A program made the position numbers and the translations under genes. From the NCBI RefSeq assembly GCF_021917145.1, contig NC_061065.1:14104394-14168393 (forward strand): a stretch of 64,000 nucleotides of DNA, in the 5' to 3' direction. The notes beneath the pieces are model-generated. The model saw only the letters and a list, made by a program, of their open reading frames with translations. It ran no database searches and had not been told where the DNA came from. Numbering within the stretch: position 1 is the stretch's first letter; each line of letters opens with the position of its first letter. Positions 49,130-61,914 of this stretch are shown piece after piece. This DNA is from Hypomesus transpacificus. Lineage: Eukaryota; Chordata; Actinopteri; Osmeriformes; Osmeridae.

Positions 49130-52100
49130 GATGTGAAAAAACGTATTTATGCGTTTTATGGAGAGTATGATTTTCCTGCTCTCAAACCAATAGTCGTAAC
49201 TGATCGTATTTCAGGAGGATGAACGCAGGGAGTCTTTACGGGTAACTCAAGGAAACGAAGACTATTCCTTGCGTCTTATTAATCGCTGGCTTGTCTTGAG
49301 GCTCCAGTGTCGGTCATTGAGGTTTGCAGGAGTTGATGGATAAACTCACGGATGCTGCACTATGAGCTTGGGGAGTAAAATCAGCGGCGAAAGGATTGGT
49401 CCACATAAAGATTTATTTAGCCACTGATCCTGCAATGGAAAATTCATTGGAAAACAGAAGAGACTAAACCTCTGTAGGCGGGTCCTTGGAGTCAAGTAGA
49501 TGAAGACTGTCCGTGGGTGTGAAATGGTGGGGTTTTGGGGACATTCGAACCTCTGTCATTGGTGCTTCAGAAAGTGATGAGTGTTATTATGGGACAGATA
49601 ATTACAGGAATGGGGAGGGGCGTTTGTTCGTAATTTACATAATCCATGCATTCATTGCGTTTCTCAACAATACTTCAACATTCAATTTATTGATAGGCTG
49701 ACGTATAAAATAAACATCCGTTTGGGATGCAAGCCTAATAGTAAGCCATTAAAGAAAATAAAAAAAAGATTATATTCTTCAGCATTTTGAGAAAGGCTAT
49801 CTGATACCATTTCATGTCAATATTTTGATTCAGGCTTAACTCAAGTGGATCCAACGTGTCATGGTCTTGTTAGGTGATGGTAATGGCGGGGCAAACACTT
49901 ATGCAAGAATAATATTAGCCTAGTTCAGCAAAACCATTAAAACGAATTATAACTACTCTCATCATTACAATCTATCCCCGTAACCCTGTTATCATCATTA
50001 TAGTCATTATAGCTTTCTCAATTAGTATTAGTCCATATTATCGCATTTAGCAATGACCAATTAGGCCTATATCATATAGCCTAGCCTACTCATGCTGAAG
50101 AAAATAAAAATCCTTGCTGGACAGACTGCTTATTTTCAAATTGTTTTATTTCGATGTATTTCAACTTCCGTTTACGCTCCACTGCCCTCACCCAGCAGAC
50201 CAGCCTATGTGATGTGGGTGACAATGAATCCTGTTCTTAGAGAATTTAAGCCTCCTGGGTGGTCGGACTAAGCAAACACACGTACAAACCGATTTCTAAG
50301 CTGCGGACAATAGAGGAAATGTAGACAAATGTCCGGCTGCTTTTGAAAGTTTTTGTTAAGGCTGAGTTTTTGCATTTATTTTGGGGGCCAAATAATAGAT
50401 GATTGACGCCCCCTCACAATGTGCCGTAACTGTTGGCATAAATCCGAGGTTGCTCCTAGTTGTCATGGTATTCAACTGCTTTCAATGGACTATCTCTTTA
50501 TTCATCTCCGACCTTCCTAACACACACACTCACTCACAAACACACGCGCGCACACTCACACACACAGTACACAAAACCATGCCCCTTCACGTCATAATGA
50601 TTATTGTTTATTGTTACACAGCAAAGTAACTTCAAATGATTTTTTAAATGCTCATTTAAAACCAGGAGTGTTTTTGTAGGCACCTCATGAGAGTAAAATG
50701 ATCACTCCTAAGCAACATAATGTAGTTAGGCCCAATACTTTTATTCTTATTATTTGTTCTTATTCAAATATTATTATCATTATTATAAGTATAAGTAGTA
50801 GTAAAAGTAATAGTAGGCTAGTAGTAGTAGGGATAGTAGTAGTAGTGTTAGAAGCAGTAACAATATCGCTAGCGTCATCACGCTGTAAATAGTTCTGTCA
50901 ACACTCAGGATTTGTTTGGCTAGGAAGAGAGTCGGGAACTAGGAAACCGACTTCACTGGTATTTATTAGACATAATACATAATACATAAGTCAGTCTACT
51001 TTATTTCGACGATGCCTTTATAAAATGTTTTCCCTCTGAACAATGCGATTTGCTTAAGTTACTGTATAAAGACAATTTAAATATTATAGGCCATAACAAT
51101 TGGAATTAAAAGCTGAGGCCGATCAATGCTGTACATATGAAAAAATTATACAAACATTGTGGTGGAGCAAACTGGTCCTGACAAGACCTTGTCCTAGGTC
51201 ATTAGGCCTATGATTAATTTGAATACATATGGGTCAAAATGATTTCAGACTGCAAATTTGTTTTGTCCAGTTTAAGATTGATTAAGGATGAACTACCACA
51301 AACCAACTAACTCACATTGTGCAAAGAGTACAAGTACAAGTTCATGAAAACACACCTTTAAGAGGCCATCTAGTAGGCAAACATTTTAGATTCTCTTTAC
51401 ACACAAGTGAGACTACCTTTGGATTGAAATCTTCAATTGGGCCTTAATCGATAAACAAACGATATCCATGATGCACAGGCTCTGATTCAATACAACACAT
51501 TCGACTGTAACTGCTTTAAGTCCCTCCCCTAAGACAAACATTTAACTATGGCGACAACCAATTATTAATCAACTGTTGGTAAAGAGTGCCACCTACTGGT
51601 TCACAGATATGGCACGAAACCAAACCCCACAGTCAACAAATACTATCTAAGCGCAATTGATGCCATAAGTATGTAGCCTACACATTCTCATTCAAAAATT
51701 TGAAATTGTACGTTTTAATGACATACATCTATATAGATACCACTTTGAAAACGACAAAACATTAGCCTAAATGCACTTTATTCCTACACTAAACACATAC
51801 GCCCTAAATGTATTCCTGGAGAAAGCCAAACACAAAAATAAATACAATTCGGATTTGATTGAGAGTTTATAAGTGAAAGCAATTGCATTGTTTAGACAGA
51901 GCACACGCTAAACTTTTGTAACTTATCTCTAACCTTTGACCTTCATTCTGCACAGCAACTAGCTGAATTGCAGTGATAACTTTTGTCCAGGTGAGGGCGC
52001 CTTGGCACTACAAATCCAAACACAAAGCCAGAACTCTCCAACAAAACCTGGAATAACAGAATAGGCATATATAAAATTAAAAGAACTTCAATTGGGAGTT

Positions 52101-54272
52101 TTGTGGAAATGGTTAAATAGGTCTAGTGTAACAGAATATTTACTACTGTAAGGTTATTTATATAATTATATATTTTAGGTGTTTTGGCCTACCAGTATTT
52201 CTTGTTTTAGGCCCATATGTCAAAACAAACCCTGAGAAATTACCATCTCATGTTATGACCCTGTATACTCCTGCTCACCTGAATAAGAGACCCTTGTCTC
52301 CTCACTGCAGGTCTAGGTTAAGGTCTCAGCCAGTCAGCCAGCTGTCTCTCTCTTACAGAAGGTGAGGACAGCTATTACAATAGCAGGCCCACACCTCTCC
52401 CATGACTGCAATGCTGATCCTGAGAGAGCAGATATAGAAGATAAGAAACGCCTTTTCATATCAATTATTCTCACGCAATTCTGTGGTTATTCAGTTTGCA
52501 CTCGTAGTATAGGCCTACTTGGCTTTTTACGATATGCATGTAGAAGGTTACGTTTAAGTTAGGTATGCAAGGTGCAGATATCCTAACGCGAAAAGTAATA
52601 ATAATGAATCGCGAAACAACAAAATAAGGCCGGGCAAAGGTCTCACTTCTTATTTCTTTTTTTTATCAGTGTCAATTAATATTTAAATTATTCACATCTC
52701 TATTTATGTAGCCATACTGCAAGCACATTTGGGAGAATGCAATGTAAAAATTGACTCATCATTTCAGCTGATGCCCCTTTTCAGAGAGCAAAATCTTCCA
52801 ACACTGAAGACTGTACTTTTATTGAGTAGCCAACCTTTCATGACTAGTAACCAGTCTTAACCAAATACTCCAATGTGTATTTGAATTGTAATTCAAAACA
52901 TGAGGGGGACTAATGTTTAAAGCAGCATGTATGAGTCCTATATTTGACTACAGGCTAACACAAGACATTAAAGCCATGGGTCAAATTCAAGCAATAGGCT
53001 AATTACAGTAGGACTGTGAAAATGTTAATAAAATATCCCATGTAATCTTTGTCAAATATTTATGAAATGATGGCCTTTATCAAAACTGTCGTACACAATT
53101 GGGTAGTCCTTCAAACTATTTTTAAATAATATGAACGATGTGCAGACACAAATTCTTTTGACATAGAACAATTACAACACAACATACATATTTATTATGA
53201 ATCAATGTTCTTTAATATAATTTAAATGTGTTGGTTTGTTATATACATTTGCAAAGTATAACGTGTTAGAGCGTTAGAGCTGACCGGAATAACACCTGAG
53301 ACTTAAAAATGGAATTTGGGGCAGTGGAAGTGAGTTTACAGTTTCGGTTATAGCCTACACAGCTTAGGTCTGAGGGGGTCTTTGAGGATTCAGTATATTA
53401 ACATAGTATACCACAAAATAAACAATGGATTTTATATTTTTGCTGATGAAATGACATCGCATATTCACACATTAAGCTAAACAGCAAATACTGTAGCAGC
53501 CATAATACTAGGGCATTGATGAGGAGCATGCATGTTCGATGCGTATAGGCCAACAGGACAGTGTTGACTGATGGCTGACAGCTGGATTTATTATCTATTC
53601 ATACCACTTCGAGTCATGGACTGCATTTTTTGTTTAAATTAAATTAATTAATTAAATTCAATTTAAATCTTAAAAATCTACTAGAGCTTGGTAGACGATT
53701 GGGACAGAGAATGGCACAAATTGCAAACTTTCGTGGAAGAAATTTACTGTGGCAATTGATAAGGCGTGGAATGCCTGGCAGATGCACGCGTAAAATCAAA
53801 AGTAGCCTATTTCAAAACGCACGTTTAGGATAGATATAGCCTATGTTCCAAGTGGACTATACCAAGTTAAAGGTGTGCAGCTAAATTCACGCAGCAACAA
53901 AGGCCCCTCCTGTAGGACGTTCAAGAATAGATTTTGTGGAGCAGCCTATAAGCTAACATAAACACGCCACAGAGACCAATGAGATGTGGGGAAACGTTTC
54001 GCGCAGCCATCACGCTTGACGTAGAGGACGCGTCAAATTAATCTACGCACGCTTTAGCCTACGGGATGGACACATTTCCTCTTATAGTACACAGATCATT
54101 TTAGTCCCTTTGCCCAATCCCACTGTCCTAGATCACTTTACCAGAAATGCAAAGCTGAAGGGGTAACGCAACGCAGAAAGCTACACGTCTCCCCCATTTT
54201 ATGCACAGAGGAGATACAGTAATTTCGGATAATTTCTAAACAAATTAAAGAATCCAGCTCGAACCGAGAATA
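49130..54272. other. Head-to-head intergenic region between nkx2.2 and pax1
   Basis: This 5.1-kb region carries both divergent promoters. No exon is seen. It includes an exact Gli consensus at 50256-50264, CA repeats near 50.52 kb, a cryptic AGT/ATT triplet-rich patch at about 50.75-50.87 kb, and frequent TAGGCCTA/TAGCCTA words. Shared regulation of the two genes is plausible but not shown by the sequence. Confidence 0.55.
50256..50264 (-). promoter_or_regulatory. nkx2.2: Candidate Gli binding site upstream of nkx2.2
   Basis: TGGGTGGTC is the exact reverse complement of the Gli consensus GACCACCCA. It lies 1.13 kb upstream of the nkx2.2 start codon. A Sox-type GGACAATAG lies about 40-50 bases further upstream of nkx2.2. 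nkx2.2 is an established direct Shh/Gli target in vertebrates, so the location fits. One 9-mer match is expected about every 130 kb on either strand, so chance is not excluded. Confidence 0.45.
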
Positions 54273-57200
54273 ATGGGTAAGTACACAAATGCATGCATCA
54301 TTCTCTGAACAAATGAGAATGGTTTGATAAGTTTGCATAGACACGCGAAATCATTTGCGTAATAGAAACACTCGTTAAAGTTAAGGCGAAGCTTTTATCA
54401 TTCCAGTATGGGTTATATTTTTCCACATTCATGTTTTAAAGTAACTTTTGCAGTTGGCCTCAAACTCAGTTTAAATAGTCTACTGACAGAAACATACGTT
54501 TTTTTACTTGTACACCCCATTGTTTGCTAAGTAGGTTATCTCACTATTATTAACAGCTATGGTCAATGTCAAAATGTTTCATTTGTTTCAGATCAAACAT
54601 ATGGAGAAGTTAATCAGCTTGGCGGGGTTTTCGTCAACGGTCGACCACTTCCCAATGCGATTCGGATCAGAATTGTCGAGTTGGCTCAACTTGGAATAAG
54701 ACCCTGTGACATTAGTAGACAGCTTCGTGTTTCTCATGGCTGTGTGAGCAAGATTCTTGCAAGGTACAACGAGACAGGTTCGATTTTACCTGGTGCTATA
54801 GGGGGGAGTAAGCCTCGGGTTACTACACCCAATGTGGTGAAGAGCATAAGGGATTACAAACAAGGCGACCCTGGAATATTTGCTTGGGAGATACGTGACA
54901 GACTTCTGGCCGATGCAGTTTGTGACAAATACAACGTCCCCTCTGTTAGTTCCATAAGTCGTATTCTAAGAAACAAAATAGGAAATCTCTCCCAGCCGAG
55001 CCAATACGAGAACAGCAAATCAACCCCTCCTCAGCTTGCCTATAACCACATGTACCCCTACTCATACCCAAGCGCCATGTCACCCACCGGGACTAAAATT
55101 GGCAGTGCTCCCGGAGTGCCCGTTACTGCGGGCCATGTTCTCTCTCGGGCCTGGCCCTCGGTGCACACGGTCAGCAACATTTTAGGCATTCGAGCCTTCA
55201 TGGACCCCACAGGTTAGTCCTTCACTCTCCATATAATGTTGCCATAACATCTTGCTTCATATTAACTTGAAATGCCGGCAGGTTACAAGCAACTACACAC
55301 CCATGCTGCCTGGAAAGGGTTGTGAGGATATAGGCTATATAGTGTCAGAAAGATCTAGGTCTAGAGCGTCTCTCAAGTAACCTAAGGTACAGAAAAAGAA
55401 GATTTATGTAACTGACATCAAATAATCCAAAAGGTTGCCTTAACCTACACTAGACCTTAATTATGCAAACCGTAGTTTAAGATAATTAGCCCATATTAAG
55501 GCTGTTGGATAGAAATGTGGCCTACTTTTATTTTATCTAACAAATAATGTTGTTGTTCTTTATTACATAGGGCCTAAACCTAATTGTCATCATTTTCGTG
55601 ATGATGTCATCAAGACATTATATTTAGGCCTAAACGTAGCCCATTAATCAAATGTAAAATTGTGTTTAAATGTAAATGATCTTGAGATTATTTTAAATGA
55701 CTAATGTACACGAATATTCGATATGATTCAGATGAACAAATACATATTTATAATTTGTTTACCCCATGAGTGTTCCTTTGAATTTTCACAAATGAGAAAC
55801 ATCTGTTAATAATAAATGTTACCATACCCCGAATGGGTTACAGCAAAAAGGCTTTTGAATCTTAATATGGCTATATCAATGGCCTCAAACGCACTGTCGA
55901 TTTTGCTTTATTGAAATAATGTTTCATCTTGAATAAACTGGGTATCTAATCGAATGAATCGTTTTGAAAACTATTTTTCAGCAATCGCTGGATCAGAAGG
56001 GTACACAACAAAAATGGAGGATTGGGCTAGCGTGAACAGAGCAACGTTTTCTACGCATGGTGTCAACGGAATAGATAAATCATCCATTGAAACAGACATT
56101 AAGTATTCACAGGTAAATTCAAATGACTATGATTATCACATCATAGGCCAATATTTGTTACATATAGCCCTATTTGTGCATCGCATACCTTATTTTTAAG
56201 CACACATGGGCTTGAAATGTAGCATAGGCCCTATGTTAAAACGTTTCCAGGCGAATGTATTATAGTCCAGCTGATATAACTGACATGTGGTCTAAATTGT
56301 CTAGCTTGTTTAATTTAAATCAATTAGAAAAACAATGAATTCGAATCAGTTTTTCTGAAACGTTTCAGTCATTGCAAGATTAGATAATTCCGTGCGCAAA
56401 AGTTAACCGTTTTCTCCCTTGTGTTTGTGCTTTTTTCTTTTCGAGGTAGCCTTCATCAAACATATCTAGTTATGTTCCAGCTTGTGCATATTCTCCACCA
56501 AACCAATACGGGATGTACGGTGGGCCAGCGGGTAACTACATGACAGCGGGACATCACTGGCAGTCCCAGAGCGCAGGCCTGACTCATCCCAACAATTCAG
56601 TAGCGATGCAAGGTGGAGAGCTTCACACAGCGATGTCCTTCAAACATTCGTCAAGAGATGGTAGGCACTGCTCTCTTCTAGAATTGAAGTCATGTGGCTT
56701 CATTCGACTTCCATGGAATATCACCACAGGCAAATATGAATCAAACTGAATCTATTTCACAAGCGTGTTTGATTGCTCTAAACCGAAGTCCTTATAAGCT
56801 ATATCCAATTAAAATATAGCCTATTTGTCGTCTCGAATTTGAATTAAATATTACATAGGCTATATTCCTACGTGGATCTTTGTACACGTTCACATATTCT
56901 ATTTTCTATTTTCTATTGTATGTTTCAGACCTTTATTTTTCTGATTAGCCTACTTACAATAATGCTCATTTATTGGACAGTCAGTCATCGAGGAACAAAT
57001 TCTACGATTTAAGCATTGCACAGCAGGCCTCAACCTATAATTAATTTCAGCTAAATGAACCATTCCCTCTGTTGACAATTGTGTTATCCTGTTTATGATA
57101 GGCTAATATAAAACAGACCATTGCTGTTTAGGCAGGTAGGCTATTTGTTTAGGAAGGGAGACGCAATGGTAATTATTACGTTTTGTCTTTTTTAAATGTA

Positions 57201-57323
57201 TTTTTGTACGTGTTTTGTTTTGTTGTTGCAGGAGATAGAAAACCTCCCAGCCCACTGAGTAAACACCAACAAGAGCTGTTAAGTGGCGTGCACGCATTGT
57301 CTCTACCGACCTCAGCGTCATAA
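54273..57323 (+). CDS. pax1: Paired box protein Pax1, 5 coding exons, 352 aa
   Basis: A nuclear paired-domain transcription factor needed for pharyngeal pouch/thymus and sclerotome development. Exons: 54273-54276 (ATG plus G only), 54592-55212, 55982-56112, 56450-56660, 57232-57323. All junctions are GT/AG and the frame stays open to TAA. The paired domain spans about residues 3-131, from [20 protein letters not shown] to [11 protein letters not shown]. An octapeptide-type motif HTVSNILG sits at 193-200, and there is no homeodomain, as in the Pax1/9 group. Pax1 rather than Pax9 is indicated by [18 protein letters not shown] and [10 protein letters not shown]. The C-terminus ([13 protein letters not shown], then PTSAS) is a known Pax1/9-type ending. 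Within the paired domain I27, S86 and A110 differ from the human residues L, H and G. Confidence 0.96.
55213..55981 (+). other. pax1: pax1 intron 2
   Basis: A 769-bp AT-rich intron containing one TAGGCCTA word at 55625. Nothing else is seen. Confidence 0.8.
56661..57231 (+). other. pax1: pax1 intron 4
   Basis: A 571-bp AT-rich intron with several TAGCCTA/TAGGCTA words. If retained, exon 4 runs on in frame for about 29 codons to a stop at 56747, so an alternative short C-terminus is conceivable. Confidence 0.6.
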
Positions 57324-57823
57324 ACCGACAAATGAACCGTCAGGACTCAATGAAAAAAGGCCATTCTAGGCCTTAATATAGGCCTACATGCTGCCCAATC
57401 AAGGTCAATTTGTGAAGAGTTACACCGTAAGTAACATGGGCTACAGTTTTTTTTTCATTTCTTACAGCGTTATAGCCTACATTGCATGTATCGCATTTGC
57501 CCATAGACCAGATAGTGTTCTAACTAACAAACAATTAGTTAGCCTATTTCGATGCTACTCTACCTGCAACCGATGCCGCGGTATTGCTACTTAGGCTACT
57601 ATGTTATACTATGTTTCCATTCAATCAACCCTCATCCTATATTTAAATAGGTTATATAATGGTGACATTATGTCGCTAGGCCAACAAATGAACTCCCCCC
57701 CCCCCCAATTAGGTATGTCATGAAAGGGAAGTTCAAAATGTGAAAAATTGCCGCAGGCTATTTGTAATTTTGTAAATGATATTTGCCAAAGCTGTAATTA
57801 TATATATTTTTATAACTGTGCTA

Positions 57824-57829
57824 AATAAA
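57824..57829 (+). terminator. pax1: Poly(A) signal AATAAA of pax1
   Basis: A canonical AATAAA about 500 bases after the pax1 stop, following an AT-rich stretch. Confidence 0.65.
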
Positions 57830-59637
57830 GACATTTAAAACGGACGGCCTCTTTCAATTGCCAATGGGCTCTTCTCACAGTAATGTTTATAAACGTATGT
57901 ACGCATATATGCATGTGGACCAGGTCAATGTTCAGGATAGGGAGCCTCGGAAGACTAAGAAAGAAATAGTTGATTTCACTAATGTGTGTTTCTAATTTTC
58001 TAAGATTCATGTGTTGTAGTAGGCTATCTATAACTAGGCTACTTATAGCAAATATAAATAGTCTACATGCAGAAGCCTACAACTCCTGGTGTTAACCAAG
58101 ATGTTACTGGTGTTAAATATGCTATACATTTCGGCGCCTCTGGAGATTACCAGGTGTCAGGAGAACAGAGAAAAAACGAGCGCCATATCTCACTGGGGTT
58201 CTAGATCATTGTAAAGGGGATCACAAGGGTATTATAATGACAGACTATTCTAAGATATATGCTACGTGAAACACCTATTAATCCAAATATCAACAAGACG
58301 CAGCGTTCAAACGTTGGTAACTGATCAATCCAAATCAAACAGGGCTAAATGCCAGGCTGCACAATTGCGGTTACACACCACGCAGTGATGGACAAAAAGC
58401 CTATTTATGAGCTAATGCATCAACATTAGATCTAGAATTTTTCAATGATTTCTTATTTAAATACACTGTTGACTATAAATAGGCTATTTTCTTGCAAGAA
58501 TTCCGTAAGCGCATGTGAGAAAACAATCAATCAAAAGAACAAAAATGACAAAAATGTCAGTTCATTTATTTGTGACAAATACAACTAACCCATTTCACCT
58601 TGTCATGTGACCTGTAATCGATAGAGTGATACAGATAAAATAACAGATGTTGTATGATTTTATTACCTCATTGTCTTTCATGAGATCCCGAATTAAAAAA
58701 ATTAAACATTTTTTTTTATACATAGGCTTAATCTAAATCTAAATATGTTAAAATGTTTCTAATACTGGTATACACTCAACAGTGAATTTGGACTGCTCAT
58801 TCCTAAACAGGCCATTCCATTTAGAGAATGTCATAGAGTTGGTCTTGGCAAAAGAATGAAGCTTAGCTTCAAATTATTTATATCGACAACAGGACTAAAA
58901 TACTTCTCATGAAAACCTTATGAAAATACACAAGAAAACACAGTTATGTTAAGGGCTTCCTGTAAAAATTACCAGAACTATGGCTTCACTGAGTGGTGGC
59001 TACCTGCAAGTCCAACAGCAAACCTCAACGTTCCATTACAATGAGTACAAGCTAAATTAAATGTGTTCTTTGCCAGAGATAATGACTGTGACACAAAAAG
59101 TACCAGTTTACATTTGGTCATGAATATTTCCAGGCACCAATTTCAGTTGTAGAAACTCTACCTCAGAACCACATTCTCTCACACAGCATCAGCTCATCAG
59201 AATCCATTTCCGGGGCCCAACATATTTCAGGACAATGTGACCATAAGTCTTATTTAACTGAAAATCTACAAAAAGTAAATAACCTCAAGATTGCCAGTCT
59301 TAATACACCAAAAGATGAATCCCACATTTTTTGCATTCACTTTGTAGTGGATTTGGTGGAGTGTGTGTATATGTGTGTGAGTGTATCTGTGTCATGTGCT
59401 CCAGCAGTTCCCAGGTAGTTCTAGTCTGGACACATTCGATATGTTCTCACAATTCAAAGCCTGATCGTTTGTTTGCAGAGGCAAGTCCAGTAGCCTCCAA
59501 CAGGTAATGAGAATTGTAAGGTGATCCACAAGCAAATAGTCTCTGTTGAATGGAGGTATGTCATTACTGTGGGCAAGTCTGAGCCTTCCTGAGCTAAGGT
59601 TTGACAGAACAAACACTTGCCCTGAGACGAAGGACGG

Positions 59638-59693
59638 GGCCATTGTTTACAATAGTCTCAGTGAGGGCCATTGTTTACAATAGTCTCAGTGAG
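59638..59693. repeat. 28-bp perfect tandem duplication
   Basis: Two exact adjacent copies of a 28-base unit beginning GGCCATTGTTTACAATAGTC. The identity suggests a recent duplication. Confidence 0.85.
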
Positions 59694-61544
59694 GGTCTTG
59701 AGTCATTGAGGAAGTTGATAAAACCAACCCTCTCATTCCCATTATCTACTATTTGTTAAAGGGAGTCTACTGCTTTCGTTTGCAGGCTTTCAAACTTGTG
59801 TGACTTCTGAGGCCTGTCTGTTCACTTTTCCCGCACTGGATACGTCATTTTTTGTATTTTATGAGTGTCAATATTGACTTTTTTGCATTAAATTAAATGT
59901 CAAATATGAATGTTTCTGAAAGTGTCATCATATGTTATTCCTTATAACCATTGCAGATTGTTCCTGGCACACATGCAGGAGCTAAGAGAGAGAAATACAC
60001 ACCCACACACACACACATGCATGCATGCATACACACTGCCACCTAAAAGCACCACAAAGAGAGGGCAGATAACACATTTCAAATGTCAGATCATGATTGA
60101 CGACCTCGTTAAACGACACAATCTGTTTTTTTTTGCTGACATATCAATTACTATGCTGTACTTGTACATAAGGTTGTAAAGGATTTGTTTTGACTTCACC
60201 AATTATCAGTTTTTCTCCACACCCCAGGGCTGGCACACATTAATCTCCGCTATGTCAAACATGTATTATTGCACAGTGTACGCCTCCATTCAAAGACGCA
60301 AGGTCTAAATTTCTCACTCTCACAAGCACAGAATGAAGGCGCCATGAGTGAGACTGTAGGCAGAGCATGAAACCACACAGGCCTGCTCCATAGAGGACAC
60401 CCAGCCATACACACGCTATTCTAAATACCCATTCATTGGCCAGGATTTAGTTATAGCCAACTGAATCAAGAAAAAGCATAAAAGGATCATGTAATTTCCA
60501 GCTCAATTATATTTTACCTCAACAAACATATATTTAAGTAACAGGAAATGGAATCCATTGCAGACTTTACTTTAACTTTTAACAAAATATGAACGTGAAT
60601 GAGGCATTAGCATTAGCATCTTAAACAAAGTTTTGTCTCACTTAAAACCATTTTGTACATCTTTGAAGTGCTCTGGGCTCAAGCACCTCCAGACAAACAC
60701 ATCCGGATGCAAATTAGGTTCTTCATGGGAAATGCAACAAGCACCCCCCCAGCCCTGGCCTTCCTAGGTGACCATGTCTAAGCTCCAGTTACCTCATTCA
60801 TTTTCTGTCCTCAACAAAAGGTAAGTGTCAGCGTTACAAAGGAAGTGCTGTCCACCTCCCATTCAGGACGCGTCCAACGTTCAAAGTCAGCTCTCGCGGT
60901 CCGCTCTTCCCTTCCTCCAGACTTGTAAGAGGAGAGCAAATAAACACGGATGATGGCCGTCATCCCAAATGAGCGGTCAGGACTGTCTTTTGATGTCAAA
61001 AATAAAAGCAAGGGAATAGGACAATATAGGACTAAACATTTTAGGGAACTGTGGGAGAGGTGCACAAATGTGTGTGTGGTTGCATGCGCGTGTTCATTTT
61101 TAAGCGTGGCTGCTGTTCATGTCAATTACAAATCCTGACCAAAACCACAGTCGTCAGTGATATACATTTCTGTAATTTGATTAAAGGCGGAGTGATCTTT
61201 GTTTGCAGAGTTGGTATATGGGCTTGTGGTGATGGACGAGTGCGTGACTAAATGGTACGTGGTTCTGTCTGAACGCCTGACTGCTCCCTTACTGTTAGAA
61301 CTCTCTGGAATTCTATCTCAGAAGATGAGTCTGTAGATGAATCAATGCTTCACGCCCTGTATCAAATGCCTTGCTGACTAATTACACTGAACTGGCAACA
61401 CTACTTTTCTGTTGCAACGTCTGAGCATCAGGCACCAACAATGATGGATTAACCTGTCACCAAAAATGACTGAATTGCCTACCTATACTTAACGTCTAAA
61501 AAAATATTACTTAGTTACAGACTCGTAAAAATAAAAACAACATT

Positions 61545-61612
61545 ACATTACATTTACATTGCATCTATTCATTTAGCAGACGTTTTTATCCAGAGCGACC
61601 TTCAAGAGAGAG
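61545..61612 (-). mobile_element. SINE 3'-tail fragment
   Basis: ACATTTACATTGCATC then CATTTAGCAGACGTTTTTAT and CCAGAGCGACCTT match the tail of the fuller SINE copies. Head and body are absent. Confidence 0.7.
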
Positions 61613-61779
61613 AGGTTATGGTCCTAAACAGGACAAAAAGTCAGCTTTAACCTTTTGAGGATATTGAATTGAACGTGATAAATTCCACAGTTTGTGATTC
61701 TTTGTACAGCTACTACGACCATGTCAGTAAGGCAGGGAGGGAGCCCCTTTGTACTCTGAGACTTTTTCCATTTCAGATT

Positions 61780-61800
61780 GAAAGAGAGAGATAGAAAGAG

Positions 61801-61838
<38 letters not shown>

Positions 61839-61914
61839 GGAGAGAGAGTGAGAGAGAGAGGGGGAGAGAGAGGGGGGGGGAGAGAGAGAGAGCGAGAGAG
61901 AGTGGGGGGGGAGT
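61780..61914. repeat. (GA)n-rich microsatellite
   Basis: About 135 bases of GA repeats with G-run interruptions. It generates low-complexity open frames on both strands that are not genes. Confidence 0.92.

Noticed and set aside
54273..57323. Identification as pax9
   Set aside because: [18 protein letters not shown] and MEDWASVNR are Pax1-type; Pax9 has TYKQRDPG and a different mid-region.
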